A DNA stretch of 64,000 bases, taken from Thermocatellispora tengchongensis (GTDB taxonomy: Bacteria > Actinomycetota > Actinomycetes > Streptosporangiales > Streptosporangiaceae). This document shows, piece after piece, positions 7,894 through 15,929 of the stretch (position 1 is its first letter; every line of letters begins with the position of its first letter). Position numbers and translations under genes: made by a program. The notes beneath the pieces were generated by a model, which was not told the origin of the DNA, did no database searches, and saw only the letters and a list, made by a program, of their open reading frames with translations. The stretch lies in assembly GCF_014202315.1 (NCBI RefSeq), contig NZ_JACHGN010000008.1, positions 401,146 through 465,145 on the forward strand. Direction: 5' to 3'.

Positions 7894-8844
7894 ATGGCTG
7901 CGAAGGCGGCTCGGCGACCGGCACGGCAGCCGGGGCCGGCGACCACGGGGGCCCGCACGGCCGGGCCGGCCGGCTCGTCCGGTCCGCTGACCAGCGGCGC
8001 GGTCCTGGCCCAGATCCAGGCGGCGGCGCCGTCCCTGGTGCCCAGCGCCCGCCGGGCGATGGAGGTGATCATCGCCGAGCCGGAGGCGGTGATCGGGTAC
8101 GCCGCGGCCGACCTGGCCGCACGCGCCAACACCGCCGCGTCCACCGTGGTGCGGGCCTGCCAGCAGGCCGGGTTCAAGGGCTTCCAGGACCTGAAGCTGG
8201 CCCTGGTCCGCGACCTGGCGCTGCGCGGTACCGAGCAACTGGTGTTCTCCAACGAGCTCGACTCCGACTCGCCGCCGGCCAAGGTGCTGCACACCATCCT
8301 GGGCGCGAGCAGCCGGGCGCTCGCGGACGCGACGACCACGGTCGATCCGGTCGCCTTCGCCGGTGCCCTGGACGCGCTGCACACCCGGCGGCGGGTGCTG
8401 CTCGTGGGCAACGGTCAGTCGTCCGCGCCGGCCCGCGACGCCTCGTACCGGCTGCGCATGCTGGGCCTGTCCACCACGGCCCCGAGCGACGCGATCGGCC
8501 AGCACCTCGCGGCCCGGCAGCTCGACGACCAGGGCGTCTGCCTGACCATCAGCCACACCGGCGCCACCCGCGAGACCCTTCTGGCCGCGGAGACCGCCAA
8601 GGCGCGCGGCGCCTACGTCATCGCGGTTACCAGCTTCCGGGGCTCGCCCCTGGGCGACATCGCCGACGCGCCGCTGGTCGCCGGCAGCCCGCAGCAGGGC
8701 TTCCGGCTGGAGGCGACGGCCAGCCGGCTGGCCCATCTGGCGATCACCGACGCGCTGTTCGTCGGGCTCGCGCTGCGCGATCCGGAACGCTCGACGGCGT
8801 ACCTGGACGCGATGGCGGACGTCACCGCCGAGCACTCGCTGTGA
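7894..8844 (+). CDS. RpiR/MurR family transcriptional regulator (HTH + SIS)
   Basis: A 316-aa protein starting MAAKAARRP after a clear GGAAGGAG. A low-complexity Ala/Pro/Gly N-terminus of about 30 residues precedes the HTH_6 domain (MEVIIAEPEAVIGYAAADLAARANTAASTVVRACQQAGFKGFQDLK pattern, roughly residues 50-105). A SIS sugar-phosphate-binding domain follows (RVLLVGNGQSSAPA, ISHTGATRETLLAAE). Members respond to sugar phosphates or amino sugars. It stands alone: the adjacent gene on the opposite strand is a broken gamma-glutamyltransferase. RpiR regulators often control such peptidases, so that may be the lost target (inference). The stop region is triplicated (8833-8877). Confidence 0.87.
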   Translation: MAAKAARRPARQPGPATTGARTAGPAGSSGPLTSGAVLAQIQAAAPSLVPSARRAMEVIIAEPEAVIGYAAADLAARANTAASTVVRACQQAGFKGFQDLKLALVRDLALRGTEQLVFSNELDSDSPPAKVLHTILGASSRALADATTTVDPVAFAGALDALHTRRRVLLVGNGQSSAPARDASYRLRMLGLSTTAPSDAIGQHLAARQLDDQGVCLTISHTGATRETLLAAETAKARGAYVIAVTSFRGSPLGDIADAPLVAGSPQQGFRLEATASRLAHLAITDALFVGLALRDPERSTAYLDAMADVTAEHSL

Positions 8845-8877
8845 CGACACTCGCTGTGACGACACTCGCTATGACGA
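8833..8877 (+). repeat. 15-bp tandem repeat x3 spanning the RpiR stop codon
   Basis: Three copies of CACTCGCTGTGACGA (third copy CTATGA). The unit is five codons long, so the in-frame TGA is triplicated: stops fall at 8842, 8857 and 8872. Confidence 0.9.
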
Positions 8878-8887
8878 CGACGGCGGG

Positions 8888-9516
8888 TCACCAGGCGAGG
8901 GCGTAGCCGTCGCGGCGTGGGTCGGCCCCGCCCCACATGGTCGAGGTGCCGGGATCGAACAGGACGCCGTGGGCCCCGCCGACCACCCGGCTCCACGCGC
9001 CGAGGTCGTGGACCCGGTGCCCGCGGTCGCCGAGCGCGGCCACGGTCGCCGGGCTGAACCGGCTCTCCAGCCCGAGCAGCGTGCCGCGTCCGATGCGGAT
9101 GCGGGGCGCCTCGATCGCCTCCTGGATGTCCAGCCCGTGGTCCACCACGTTGACGATCAGTTGCGGGGTGGTCTGCAGGATGCCGTGCGAACCGGGCGTG
9201 CCGACCACCAGGTACGGCTCGCCGTCCCGCCAGACCTGCGAGGGCGCCAGGCACACCTCGGCCCGCTTGCCCGGGCCGATGGCATGTATCCCGCGCCGGC
9301 CGCGCCGCTGCTGCACGGCTCGACCACGCTCAGCGCGGCGGCGACGGCCACGGCCGCGTCGATCGCGTTCCCGCCGTCCCACAGCATCCGCATGCCCGCC
9401 TGGGTGGCCAGGTGGTGGGCGGAGGCGACGACCCCGTTCCGGCCGCCGACCGGGGGCCGGTGCGTGGTCATCGGGCGGCCATCGACGATGGGCGTCCCGT
9501 CGTCCGACCGGAAGCA
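8888..9516 (-). pseudogene. Gamma-glutamyltranspeptidase, internally deleted and frameshifted
   Basis: The N-terminal piece (minus strand, from about 9516 down to 9285) reads [20 protein letters not shown], then [15 protein letters not shown] and [20 protein letters not shown]. This is the standard start of the GGT large subunit. Near 9285 it jumps to another frame and directly into the small-subunit C-terminus ([52 protein letters not shown]). About 300 residues are missing, including the autoprocessing Thr nucleophile. It is therefore a dead gene, not a short variant. Intact relatives are about 550-600 aa and cleave glutathione or gamma-glutamyl amides. Confidence 0.85.
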
Positions 9517-9639
9517 GCCGTCGTGGGCACGGTGTCGGCGGACACCGTGCGCCTGGTCGTCGACCTCGCCCGCGTCCACCTCTTCGACAAGGACGGAGCC
9601 CGGATCGACCCCTGACCGCGGCCACCGCCGGTCCAGGCC

Positions 9640-10240
9640 CGCCGGCGGCCGGGCCAAAGGCGCAATGGGTCCGGCGGCCTGAGACAGGGCGCGCAGACGC
9701 TCCAGGCGTTCGGGATCGGCCGCCTCCCCGGCCGCCGCGACCGCGAAGCGGAGCGACTCGCGGGCCTCGCCGGGCCGCCCGCCCGCGATGAGCAGCTCAT
9801 GGCCTCCTCGCGGCGGCCGACCCCCGCCAGGCGTTGGACAGGTCGTTCGACGCCGCCGAGAGGGTGGTGTCGTCGGCGGAGCCGGAGGGCGAACGGTACG
9901 CCCGCACGAGCCGGTCGGCGAGCGCCACCGCGCTGTCGGCCAGGGCGCGGGGTCATCGCGGGGATGGCCTCGGAGATGTTCACCAGGGTGGCCAGGCCGA
10001 GCCCCGGGTTCGCCGATCAGATCCTCCACCCCCGCGACGAGCGGAGCGGGGTTGTCGGCGCGGGTGGCGGCGTCGGCCTCCACGGGGCCGAGCCGGTCGG
10101 GGCGCCTGGCCACCGCCGACCGCAGCTTGGGGGCGACGTCGGGGGAGTGCACGGCGGTTCGCGCGAGCACCAGTATGGCGCGCAGCGGCGCGCCGGCGTG
10201 GGCCAGCTCGGCGGCGGCGCCGTGGCTCCAGTAGCCCTGT
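9640..10240 (-). pseudogene. Decayed TPR-type protein remnant
   Basis: On the minus strand two frames together give recognisable helical repeat sequence: one reads [20 protein letters not shown] and [14 protein letters not shown] before a stop, and another continues [20 protein letters not shown] and [17 protein letters not shown]. The Ala/Leu/Arg helical pattern resembles TPR tails of actinomycete regulators. It is broken by at least one frameshift and has no start or signature domain. The remaining bases to about 10558 show no convincing gene. Confidence 0.35.
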
Positions 10241-10558
10241 TAGCGGCCGAGCAGGATGTCCTCGGTGGTGTCGCCCGGCCGCACGCCGACCTCCGCCGGG
10301 CCGGCCTGCGGCAAGCCCGCGAGCGCCGTCATGTGCAGGGCGAGCACGCCGTCGTACCGGTCGTGCTCCGGGCCGGTCGGCCGCCGATCGGATACGGCAG
10401 CCGTAGATCGTTGTGATTGTCGCGTGACACCGAAGGCTGGGCGCGGGCCATCGAACCTTGGTCGGTTTCAGGTCCACCGGTGCCGCCGATGTCCGAGTCA
10501 TGTCGTGCGAGGCGAAAACACGGTGCGGAGCAGCCTGCCACCCGGCAGACTCGGTGAC

Positions 10559-10969
10559 ATGACCATGAAGATCAGCCGTTTCAACCCTGACCAACTTCAC
10601 GAGACCCCCGGCTATCACCACGTCACCGTCGTGACGCCCGGCCGGATGGCGTTCCTGGCCGGCCAGTGCCCGCTCGACCGTACCGGCGCCTTGGTCGGCC
10701 CCGATGATCTCGACGCACAGATCGATCAGGTCGCGGCGAACGCCTTGACCGCCCTGACGGCGATCGGCGCCCAACCGAAGCACGTCGTCCGTTCCGTGAT
10801 TTATGTCGTCAGTCAGAACAGGGAGGAATTGGCCCACGCGTGGCGCCGCCTCAACGACTCGGTCATCGGTCCGGCGTTCACTACTGCCAGCACCCTCTTG
10901 GGCGTCGCACAGTTGGGTTTCAGCGGGCAACTCGTCGAGGTGGATCTCACGGCAGCTCTTCCCGACTAG
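10559..10969 (+). CDS. RidA (YjgF/YER057c/UK114) family protein
   Basis: A 136-aa protein starting MTMKISRFNPDQLHETPGYH; longer in-frame starts run through non-coding sequence. Features of the family are RMAFLAGQCPLDRTGALVG, DQVAANALTALTAIGAQPKHVVRS and the C-terminal VEVDLTAALPD strand. RidA trimers hydrolyse reactive enamines/imines made by PLP enzymes. The arginine that carries this activity in Escherichia coli RidA (in its ARSCVEVARLP segment) appears replaced here (TASTLLGVAQLG). It therefore more likely belongs to one of the Rid2-Rid7 groups of undefined function. Its neighbours on both sides are pseudogenes on the other strand, so it has no operon context. Confidence 0.82.
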   Translation: MTMKISRFNPDQLHETPGYHHVTVVTPGRMAFLAGQCPLDRTGALVGPDDLDAQIDQVAANALTALTAIGAQPKHVVRSVIYVVSQNREELAHAWRRLNDSVIGPAFTTASTLLGVAQLGFSGQLVEVDLTAALPD

Positions 10970-11056
10970 ACCAAAGAACCGAGAAGCCGTACTGGGTGAG
11001 GAGGCCGATCAAAATTCGATGGCACGCGCTCCACCTTGGGTGTCACGGGACAGTGA

Positions 11057-11484
11057 TCATGGAGTTGTCTCGGCGTAGGCGTGCCACCGCTGGTGGCGGA
11101 GGCGGGCGCGGTATCGGTGCCGTCGCCGCCGGATGGACCAGGTCAGGCGATGTGCCCGAGGGCGCCGCTGTGGTGGCGGGCGGCTCCGGCCGCCTCGGTG
11201 GAGGACTTGGCGTCGGCGGTCTCGTCGATGATCAGCACGGTATGGCCGGGATCGCCGTCGTCCAGGTGCTCGATCGCCCAGCGGGCGGCTTGGGCTGTGA
11301 CCTGTTGCTCGTCCCAGGAGGCTCGGGCCGGGAAGTGCTGCGGCCGGTCGGGCGTGGAGTGTCCTGCGGCCTCGGCCAGTGTCCAGCAGTTCTGGTCTTC
11401 CAGCTCCATCAGCGGCCCTGTCGGCATCTGCCCGCAGGTGCCGGCTTCGTACGGCCGCAGCCGTCGCCATCGAACCGGGCCCAT
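11057..11484 (-). pseudogene. IS701-family transposase remnant
   Basis: Minus-strand frame from 11484 to 11143 matches the first part of IS701-type DDE transposases: NCWTLAEAAGHSTPD, PARASWDEQQVTAQAARW, then the first catalytic-Asp strand HTVLIIDETADAKSSTEAAG and ARHHSGALG. In intact relatives this reads VVDETGFLKKG...ARQYSG. A stop follows, and a second frame continues a few more residues to about 11057. Most of the catalytic domain is missing and no terminal inverted repeats were found, so the element is dead. Confidence 0.7.
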
Positions 11485-11546
11485 ATTTCGGCCACCCGCT
11501 CGCCCTGAACGCTCTGCGGCATGGCGATTCCCTCCCCGGCGCCGGG

Positions 11547-11867
11547 CTATTGTTCCGGAATATCATCCTCGCCGCCACTGATCGGCGGATTTCCCGGGAG
11601 CCGGAGGGGCGGATTGATTTTGTGGGTGGACTGCCGCGCCGATCCGCCCTTCCCTCGCAGGGAAACCACCCAGGACTTGAACCCGCCCTCGCCGCCCCGC
11701 TCATGGCGCACGTCCACTGCGAGTTCGAGATCGATCTTCTCCACCTCGAAACGTCCGCGAGCTCGCTGCGATGGGGCGAATACCGCCCCGGGAATGCGGC
11801 TGAGTAGATCTTCGGCCTGGAACCGGCTTCGAAGCCGCGGGCGTACGGTTGAGGCGCGCCGCGCCAC
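11547..11867 (-). CDS. Trypco2-domain-like protein, probably truncated
   Basis: A 106-aa frame. After a basic N-terminus of doubtful reality, it reads GRFEVEKIDLELAVDVRHER, GGFKSWVVSLRGKGGSARQS and THKINPPLRL, ending GGEDDIPEQ. This two-stranded pattern with a conserved THK/LxL strand resembles the 'trypsin-co-occurring domain 2' (Trypco2), found beside trypsin-like proteases and NTPases in actinomycete conflict or signalling systems. The usual N-terminal helix is absent or unrecognisable, no RBS is visible and no protease partner is nearby. It lies next to an IS701 remnant, so it is probably a leftover piece. Confidence 0.5.
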   Translation of the reverse strand: MARRASTVRPRLRSRFQAEDLLSRIPGAVFAPSQRARGRFEVEKIDLELAVDVRHERGGEGGFKSWVVSLRGKGGSARQSTHKINPPLRLPGNPPISGGEDDIPEQ

Positions 11868-11913
11868 GGAATGATGGTCGGCGAGATCGCCTGCCTGCCG
11901 ACGGGAGCCACGG

Positions 11914-12783
11914 ATGCGGATCGGTGTCGTCTTGCCCCAGACCGAGCTCGGTGCCGACGTGGGCGCGGTGCGCGCCTACGGGCAGGGAGTCGAAGACCTC
12001 GGCTTCCGGCACGTGATGGTCTACGACCACGTCGTCGGCGCCGACCCGGCCGTGCACCAGGGCTGGCGCGGGCCCTACGACGTGGACTCCACCTTCCACG
12101 AGCCGATGGTCCTGTTCGGCTACCTCGCCGCGCTGACCTCGCTGGAACTCGTCACCTCCATCATCATCCTGCCGCAGCGGCAGACCGTCCTGGCGGCCAA
12201 GCAGGCGGCGGAGATCGACCTGCTCACCGGCGGCCGGTTCCGGATGGGCGTGGGCCTGGGCTGGAACCAGGTCGAGTACGAAGCCCTCGGCGAGGACTTC
12301 ACCACCAGGGGCAGGCGGATCGAGGAGCAGGTCGGGCTGATGCGCCGGCTGTGGACCGAGCGGTCCCTCACCTTCGAGGGCGCCTTCGACCGCGTGACCG
12401 GCGCCGGGCTGGCGCCCCTGCCCGTCCGGCGCCCGATTCCGGTCTGGTTCGGCGCGCAGTCGCCGGCGGCGTACCGGCGCGCCGGGCGGCTGGCCGACGG
12501 CTGGTTCCCGCAGATGAGCCCGGGGCCCGAACTGGACAAGGCCAAGGCGATCGTCCAGGACGCCGCCGCAAGTGCGGGCCGCGACCCCGCCACGCTCGGC
12601 ATGGAGGGCCGCGTCCACTGGACCGGCGACGAGGAGGAACTGGACGCCCTGGCCCGCCGCTGGCGGGAGGCCGGCGCCACCCACATCGCCGTCAACACCA
12701 TGCAGGCCGGGCACCGCACCGTCGATGACCACCTGACCGCCCTGGAGAGGGCCGCCGAAATACTCCAGCCCCAGAAAGCCTGA
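11914..12783 (+). CDS. LLM-class F420-dependent oxidoreductase
   Basis: A 289-aa luciferase-like monooxygenase-fold protein. Typical stretches are MRIGVVLPQTELGAD, EDLGFRHVMVYDHVVG, ELVTSIIILPQRQTVLAAKQ, EIDLLTGGRFRMGVGLGWNQ and RRPIPVWFGAQSPAAYRRAG. The length and the GRFRMGVGxGWNxxEYEALG signature fit the F420-dependent TIGR03619-type group, which uses reduced deazaflavin F420 to reduce an unknown substrate. F420 use is inferred from the family. The gene ends 30 bp from the convergent GntR gene and has no operon partner. Confidence 0.9.
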   Translation: MRIGVVLPQTELGADVGAVRAYGQGVEDLGFRHVMVYDHVVGADPAVHQGWRGPYDVDSTFHEPMVLFGYLAALTSLELVTSIIILPQRQTVLAAKQAAEIDLLTGGRFRMGVGLGWNQVEYEALGEDFTTRGRRIEEQVGLMRRLWTERSLTFEGAFDRVTGAGLAPLPVRRPIPVWFGAQSPAAYRRAGRLADGWFPQMSPGPELDKAKAIVQDAAASAGRDPATLGMEGRVHWTGDEEELDALARRWREAGATHIAVNTMQAGHRTVDDHLTALERAAEILQPQKA

Positions 12784-12812
12784 CCACCGCCCCCCTCTCG
12801 TTCCCGGCCCGA

Positions 12813-13508
12813 TCACGTTCCTTTTCTCTGTTCGTCGTGGGAGCGGGAGGTCAGGACGGCGGCGGTCAGGGTCAGGTGCCTGGCCAGTACCTCGGCGGCG
12901 GTGTCGGCGTCGCGGGTCAGGGCCGTCTCCTCCAGGAGGCGGTGTTCGGCGATGCCGTCGCGGTCGGGTGTGCGGAGGGCCGCCCAGCGGCGGGCCAGTT
13001 CACTGGCCGTCCACAGTCTGTCGAAGGTGTCCATCAGCACGGGGTTGCCGCATCCCTCCAGCAGGGTCCGGTGGAAGACGCGGTGGGCTTCGGACCACGC
13101 GCTGCTGTAGTGCTCGCCCTCCTCCGGCACGTACGGTGGCGTGCGGACCAGCCGGTGGTGGGCGGCGCGCACCCGTGCCTCCCAGTCGACGTCGCCGCGC
13201 TCGATCGCCAGGCGCAGCATGGCCGGCTCGACCGTACGGCGTGCCTCCGCGATCTCCTGCCAGCGTTGGTCGGAGAAGTCCGGGACCGCGAAGCCGCGGT
13301 TGGGGAGCCGCACCGCGATGCCCTCGCCGACCAGTCGTACCAGGGCCTCGCGGACGACCGCCAGGCTGACCTGGTGCTGCTGGGAAAGCTCGTGCGGCTT
13401 GAGCGCTGCACTCGGGGCGTACTCGCCCCTCATGATCGCCTCCCGGAGCCGGGCGTGAACACGCTCGGAGAGCATCTGCTTCGTCGATGTGTCGGCCGTC
13501 TGCGTCAT
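12813..13508 (-). CDS. GntR family regulator, FadR/FCD subfamily
   Basis: A 231-aa protein. The ATG at 13508 (MTQTADTSTK) has GAGGG upstream; an earlier in-frame ATG at 13535 overlaps the operator palindrome and is less likely. The winged helix spans residues 10-75 (LREAIMRGEYAPSAALKPHE, VSLAVVREALVRLVGEGIAV). The C-terminal FCD ligand domain has AEARRTVEPAMLRLAIERGD, SEAHRVFHRTLLEGCGNPVL and AEHRLLEETALTRDADTA, with histidines that usually bind a metal. Family members sense carboxylic acids. It is divergent from the PEBP gene, with a palindrome between them, so autoregulation and control of that gene are likely. Confidence 0.88.
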   Translation of the reverse strand: MTQTADTSTKQMLSERVHARLREAIMRGEYAPSAALKPHELSQQHQVSLAVVREALVRLVGEGIAVRLPNRGFAVPDFSDQRWQEIAEARRTVEPAMLRLAIERGDVDWEARVRAAHHRLVRTPPYVPEEGEHYSSAWSEAHRVFHRTLLEGCGNPVLMDTFDRLWTASELARRWAALRTPDRDGIAEHRLLEETALTRDADTAAEVLARHLTLTAAVLTSRSHDEQRKGT

Positions 13509-13533
13509 GCCCTCAGCATAGACGACTGACGAC

Positions 13534-13545
13534 ATAATCGATTAT
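13534..13545. promoter_or_regulatory. Palindromic operator for the FCD-GntR regulator
   Basis: Perfect 12-bp palindrome ATAATCGATTAT, conspicuously AT-rich in this genome, 26 bp from the GntR start and 89 bp from the divergent PEBP start. A related half-site (TTATCGTCGAT) follows at 13551. Confidence 0.6.
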
Positions 13546-13633
13546 CCGTGTTATCGTCGATGATGTCGCCCGCGAGGAGCAGTGCCGCGGGCGGCACGTT
13601 CACCGATCCACCGACTGCGACAAGGACGATGCG

Positions 13634-14167
13634 TTGAGCAGCAACGACCCCTTTGCCCGCCTCCCCCAGGTGCCCTCCTTCACCGTCACCAGCAAGACGC
13701 TGACCGACGGCGCTCCCTGGCCGGCCGAGCACATGTCCAGCGGCCTCCCGGGCGGCAAGGACATCTCCCCCCATCTGTCATGGAGCGGCGCCCCCGAGGG
13801 CACGAAGAGCTACGCCGTGACGGTGTACGACCCGGACGCGCCGACCGGCTCCGGGTTCTGGCACTGGGCCGTGGCCGACATCCCCGCCACCGTCACCGAG
13901 CTGCCCGAGGGCGCGGGCGACGAGACCGGCTCCGGCCTTCCCGAGGGCGCCTACCAACTGCCCAACGACGCCCGCATGGCGCGCTTCATCGGAGCGGCCC
14001 CGCCGGCAGGGCACGGCCCGCACCGCTACTTCATCGTGGTGCACGCCCTCGACGTCGAGACCATCGGCGTCCCGGCCGAGGCCACCCCGGCCTACCTCGG
14101 CTTCACCATCTCCGGCCACATCCTCGGCCGCGCGGTCCTGACCGCCACCGCCGAGACCCCCGCCTGA
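13634..14167 (+). CDS. YbhB/YbcL-type phosphatidylethanolamine-binding protein
   Basis: A 177-aa cytosolic protein with a TTG start (MSSNDPFARLPQVPSFTVTS) and AAGGA seven bases upstream. Family marks are GKDISPHLSWSGAPEGTKSY, the ligand-pocket DPDAPTGSGFWHWAVADIPA, GPHRYFIVVHALDV and the C-terminal GHILGRAVLTATAE. Bacterial homologues of Raf kinase inhibitor protein have no settled function; the pocket binds phosphate-bearing ligands. It is divergent from an FCD-type GntR regulator and followed by a strong terminator, so it is monocistronic. Confidence 0.92.
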   Translation: MSSNDPFARLPQVPSFTVTSKTLTDGAPWPAEHMSSGLPGGKDISPHLSWSGAPEGTKSYAVTVYDPDAPTGSGFWHWAVADIPATVTELPEGAGDETGSGLPEGAYQLPNDARMARFIGAAPPAGHGPHRYFIVVHALDVETIGVPAEATPAYLGFTISGHILGRAVLTATAETPA

Positions 14168-14178
14168 CCGCCGAAGCC

Positions 14179-14225
14179 GGGAACGGCTGCAGGAGGCGAC
14201 GCGGTTCGCGCCTGCAGCCGTTCCC
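14179..14225 (+). terminator. Strong intrinsic terminator after the PEBP gene
   Basis: Perfect 15-bp inverted repeat (GGGAACGGCTGCAGG and its complement), 17-nt loop, followed by CCCTTCTCCC. Confidence 0.85.
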
Positions 14226-14773
14226 CCTTCTCCCGAACGGTGACCATCACCTGCACCACGGAACGCGGGCCGGGTCCGGTGGCGACTACTCAGGGCGCCG
14301 TTCGCGCGCCACGCGTGCGGGCCTCCCGCCTACCGCCTCTTACCGCCACCGGTTCGGTCGCAACGACCTCGGGCGCCCCGGAGCACCTGCTGTCGGGATC
14401 TTCCGATCCTCGCACAGCGGCCCGGCTCGCCGGGCGCCCCTCGATGGCGTCCCCGGCCGGGACGGAGCCTCCGTGAGCCCCTTCCCTCTCCATGAAGCGA
14501 AGGGCTCGCGGTAGGTGTAAGCGCCGGAGCGCTCAGTAATCGGCCGTACGGGGATTAACGTTTCGGACCCCGTATAAACGGCGATGCGCCGGCGAATTGT
14601 AACCCGGTATTTCCGCCGGATAAGGCGCATACGCGCCGGCCTGGAATATGGTCTTGACAGCATGATGCCGCCATCGTTAGCTGGATGCGTGCGATCGACC
14701 GTCGTCGTGCTTTCATTCAATGGTGCGTACGCGCAGCCGGGGCGTGCGGTCATGAAACGGTTATGGTGAGATT
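14226..14773. other. Non-coding stretch before the RiPP locus
   Basis: No gene with coding character. The last 250 bp are less GC-rich than the surroundings, suggesting promoter sequence for the ATP-grasp gene. A tiny ORF (ATG at 14752, MKRLW, with a rare TTA codon) ends five bases before the TTG start of the ATP-grasp gene; it could be a leader but I cannot support that. Confidence 0.5.
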
Positions 14774-15877
14774 TTGTCAGGCTCCGTCGGTGGTTCTTCG
14801 CCGGCTCGCGCCGACCGGCACAGCGGTTCCCGCGTCACCGTGGACCTGCGTTCGGCTAAGGGCGGCGTGACGTGGCTGCCGGCGGTGGCCGATGAGCCCG
14901 GCGCCGGGATGCCGCGCGTCGTGCTCGCCGATCGTGCCGCGTGCGGCGAGTTCGCCGTCCTGCAGAGGATGCTGGGCCGGCTCGGGGTGCCGAGCGTGCG
15001 CATCGATGTCGAGAGCGTCGCCGCCCTGCGGCTGTCGGCACCGCTGGGCGGCGGCTCGATCTGCGTCCACGGCCATGCGCTCGCCCCGGCCGTCGTCTGG
15101 GCGCGTCACCTTTCGCCCCGGGCGATCCCGGGCACGTCGGACGAGGTGCGCAGCCTGGTCCGCGCCGACTCGTGGTGCGCGCTGATCCGCCAGCTCACCG
15201 CGCTCGCGCCGGCGAGCCTGCCGGGAGGCGCCCCCGGGCGGCTGGAACAGCTCGCGGGCGCCGCCGCCGCGGGGGTCCGCGTCCCGCGCACGATCGTGAC
15301 CACCGACCCCGGGGCCGCGTACGCGGAGCTGCCCGGCGACAGGGTCGTGGTGAAGGTCCTCGACGAGCACTTCGTGGAGACGGCGCCGGGGCTGCTGGTC
15401 GGGGTCCCGCCGGAGATCCTGGGGCGGGAGGAGGCCGCGCGGGCGCGGCCCGGGTTCCCGGTGATCGTGCAGGAGCATGTCGAGCACGAGACGGAGCTGC
15501 GCGTCTACTACCTGGCCGGGCGGGTGCGCGCCTTCGCGGTGCGCAAGAGCTCGCCGGACGCCGTCTGGCGCGAGGCGGCGGGCGTGACGGTCGCCGTCGT
15601 GCCGCCGCCGCGCGCCGCCGAGGACGCCGTACGGAGGCTGGCCGGCCTGTGGGGCCTGGCCTACGGCGCGTTCGACCTGCTGCTCGCCGGCGGAGAGGTG
15701 GTGTTCCTGGAGGTCAACGCGGACGGCGACTGGAGGTGGTTCGAGAGGAGGGCGGGCGGACGGGCGGTCTCCGCGGCGGCGGCGCTCATGGTGCGCGGCC
15801 TCTACCTCGACGCCGTGGGAGGTACGGACGCGCTGCCCCCGCCGAATGTGCTCGATTTCCTTTCGCTGGGATTGTGA
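14774..15877 (+). CDS. ATP-grasp enzyme, RiPP peptide-ligase type
   Basis: A 367-aa protein with a TTG start preceded by GGTGAG. ATP-grasp features are the lysine strand GDRVVVKVLDEHFVET (about residue 195), the hinge FPVIVQEHVEHETELRVYYL, RAFAVRKSSPD, and the metal-binding C-terminal FDLLLAGGEVVFLEVNADGD followed by WRWFERRAGG. The EVN-x-DGDWRWFE ending is typical of ATP-grasp proteins that act on ribosomal peptides (MvdC/MvdD or graspetide ligases) rather than of purine or D-Ala ligases. Those enzymes form ester or amide links between Ser/Thr/Lys and Asp/Glu side chains. It begins the co-directional series that contains a radical SAM enzyme and a small precursor, but no obvious graspetide precursor adjoins it. 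Confidence 0.8.
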   Translation: MSGSVGGSSPARADRHSGSRVTVDLRSAKGGVTWLPAVADEPGAGMPRVVLADRAACGEFAVLQRMLGRLGVPSVRIDVESVAALRLSAPLGGGSICVHGHALAPAVVWARHLSPRAIPGTSDEVRSLVRADSWCALIRQLTALAPASLPGGAPGRLEQLAGAAAAGVRVPRTIVTTDPGAAYAELPGDRVVVKVLDEHFVETAPGLLVGVPPEILGREEAARARPGFPVIVQEHVEHETELRVYYLAGRVRAFAVRKSSPDAVWREAAGVTVAVVPPPRAAEDAVRRLAGLWGLAYGAFDLLLAGGEVVFLEVNADGDWRWFERRAGGRAVSAAAALMVRGLYLDAVGGTDALPPPNVLDFLSLGL

Positions 15878-15929
15878 ATCGGATCGATATGCCGGTGGTA
15901 TCAGCGGTGACGTGAACTGGGGAAGACCT

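Noticed and set aside
10970..11056. Search for terminal inverted repeats and target duplications around the IS701 remnant
   Set aside because: No matching ends were found by eye, so no intact mobile element is annotated.
14752..14769. MKRLW mini-ORF with a TTA codon before the ATP-grasp gene as a bldA-dependent leader
   Set aside because: Five codons and one TTA are too little evidence; no attenuator stems were found.
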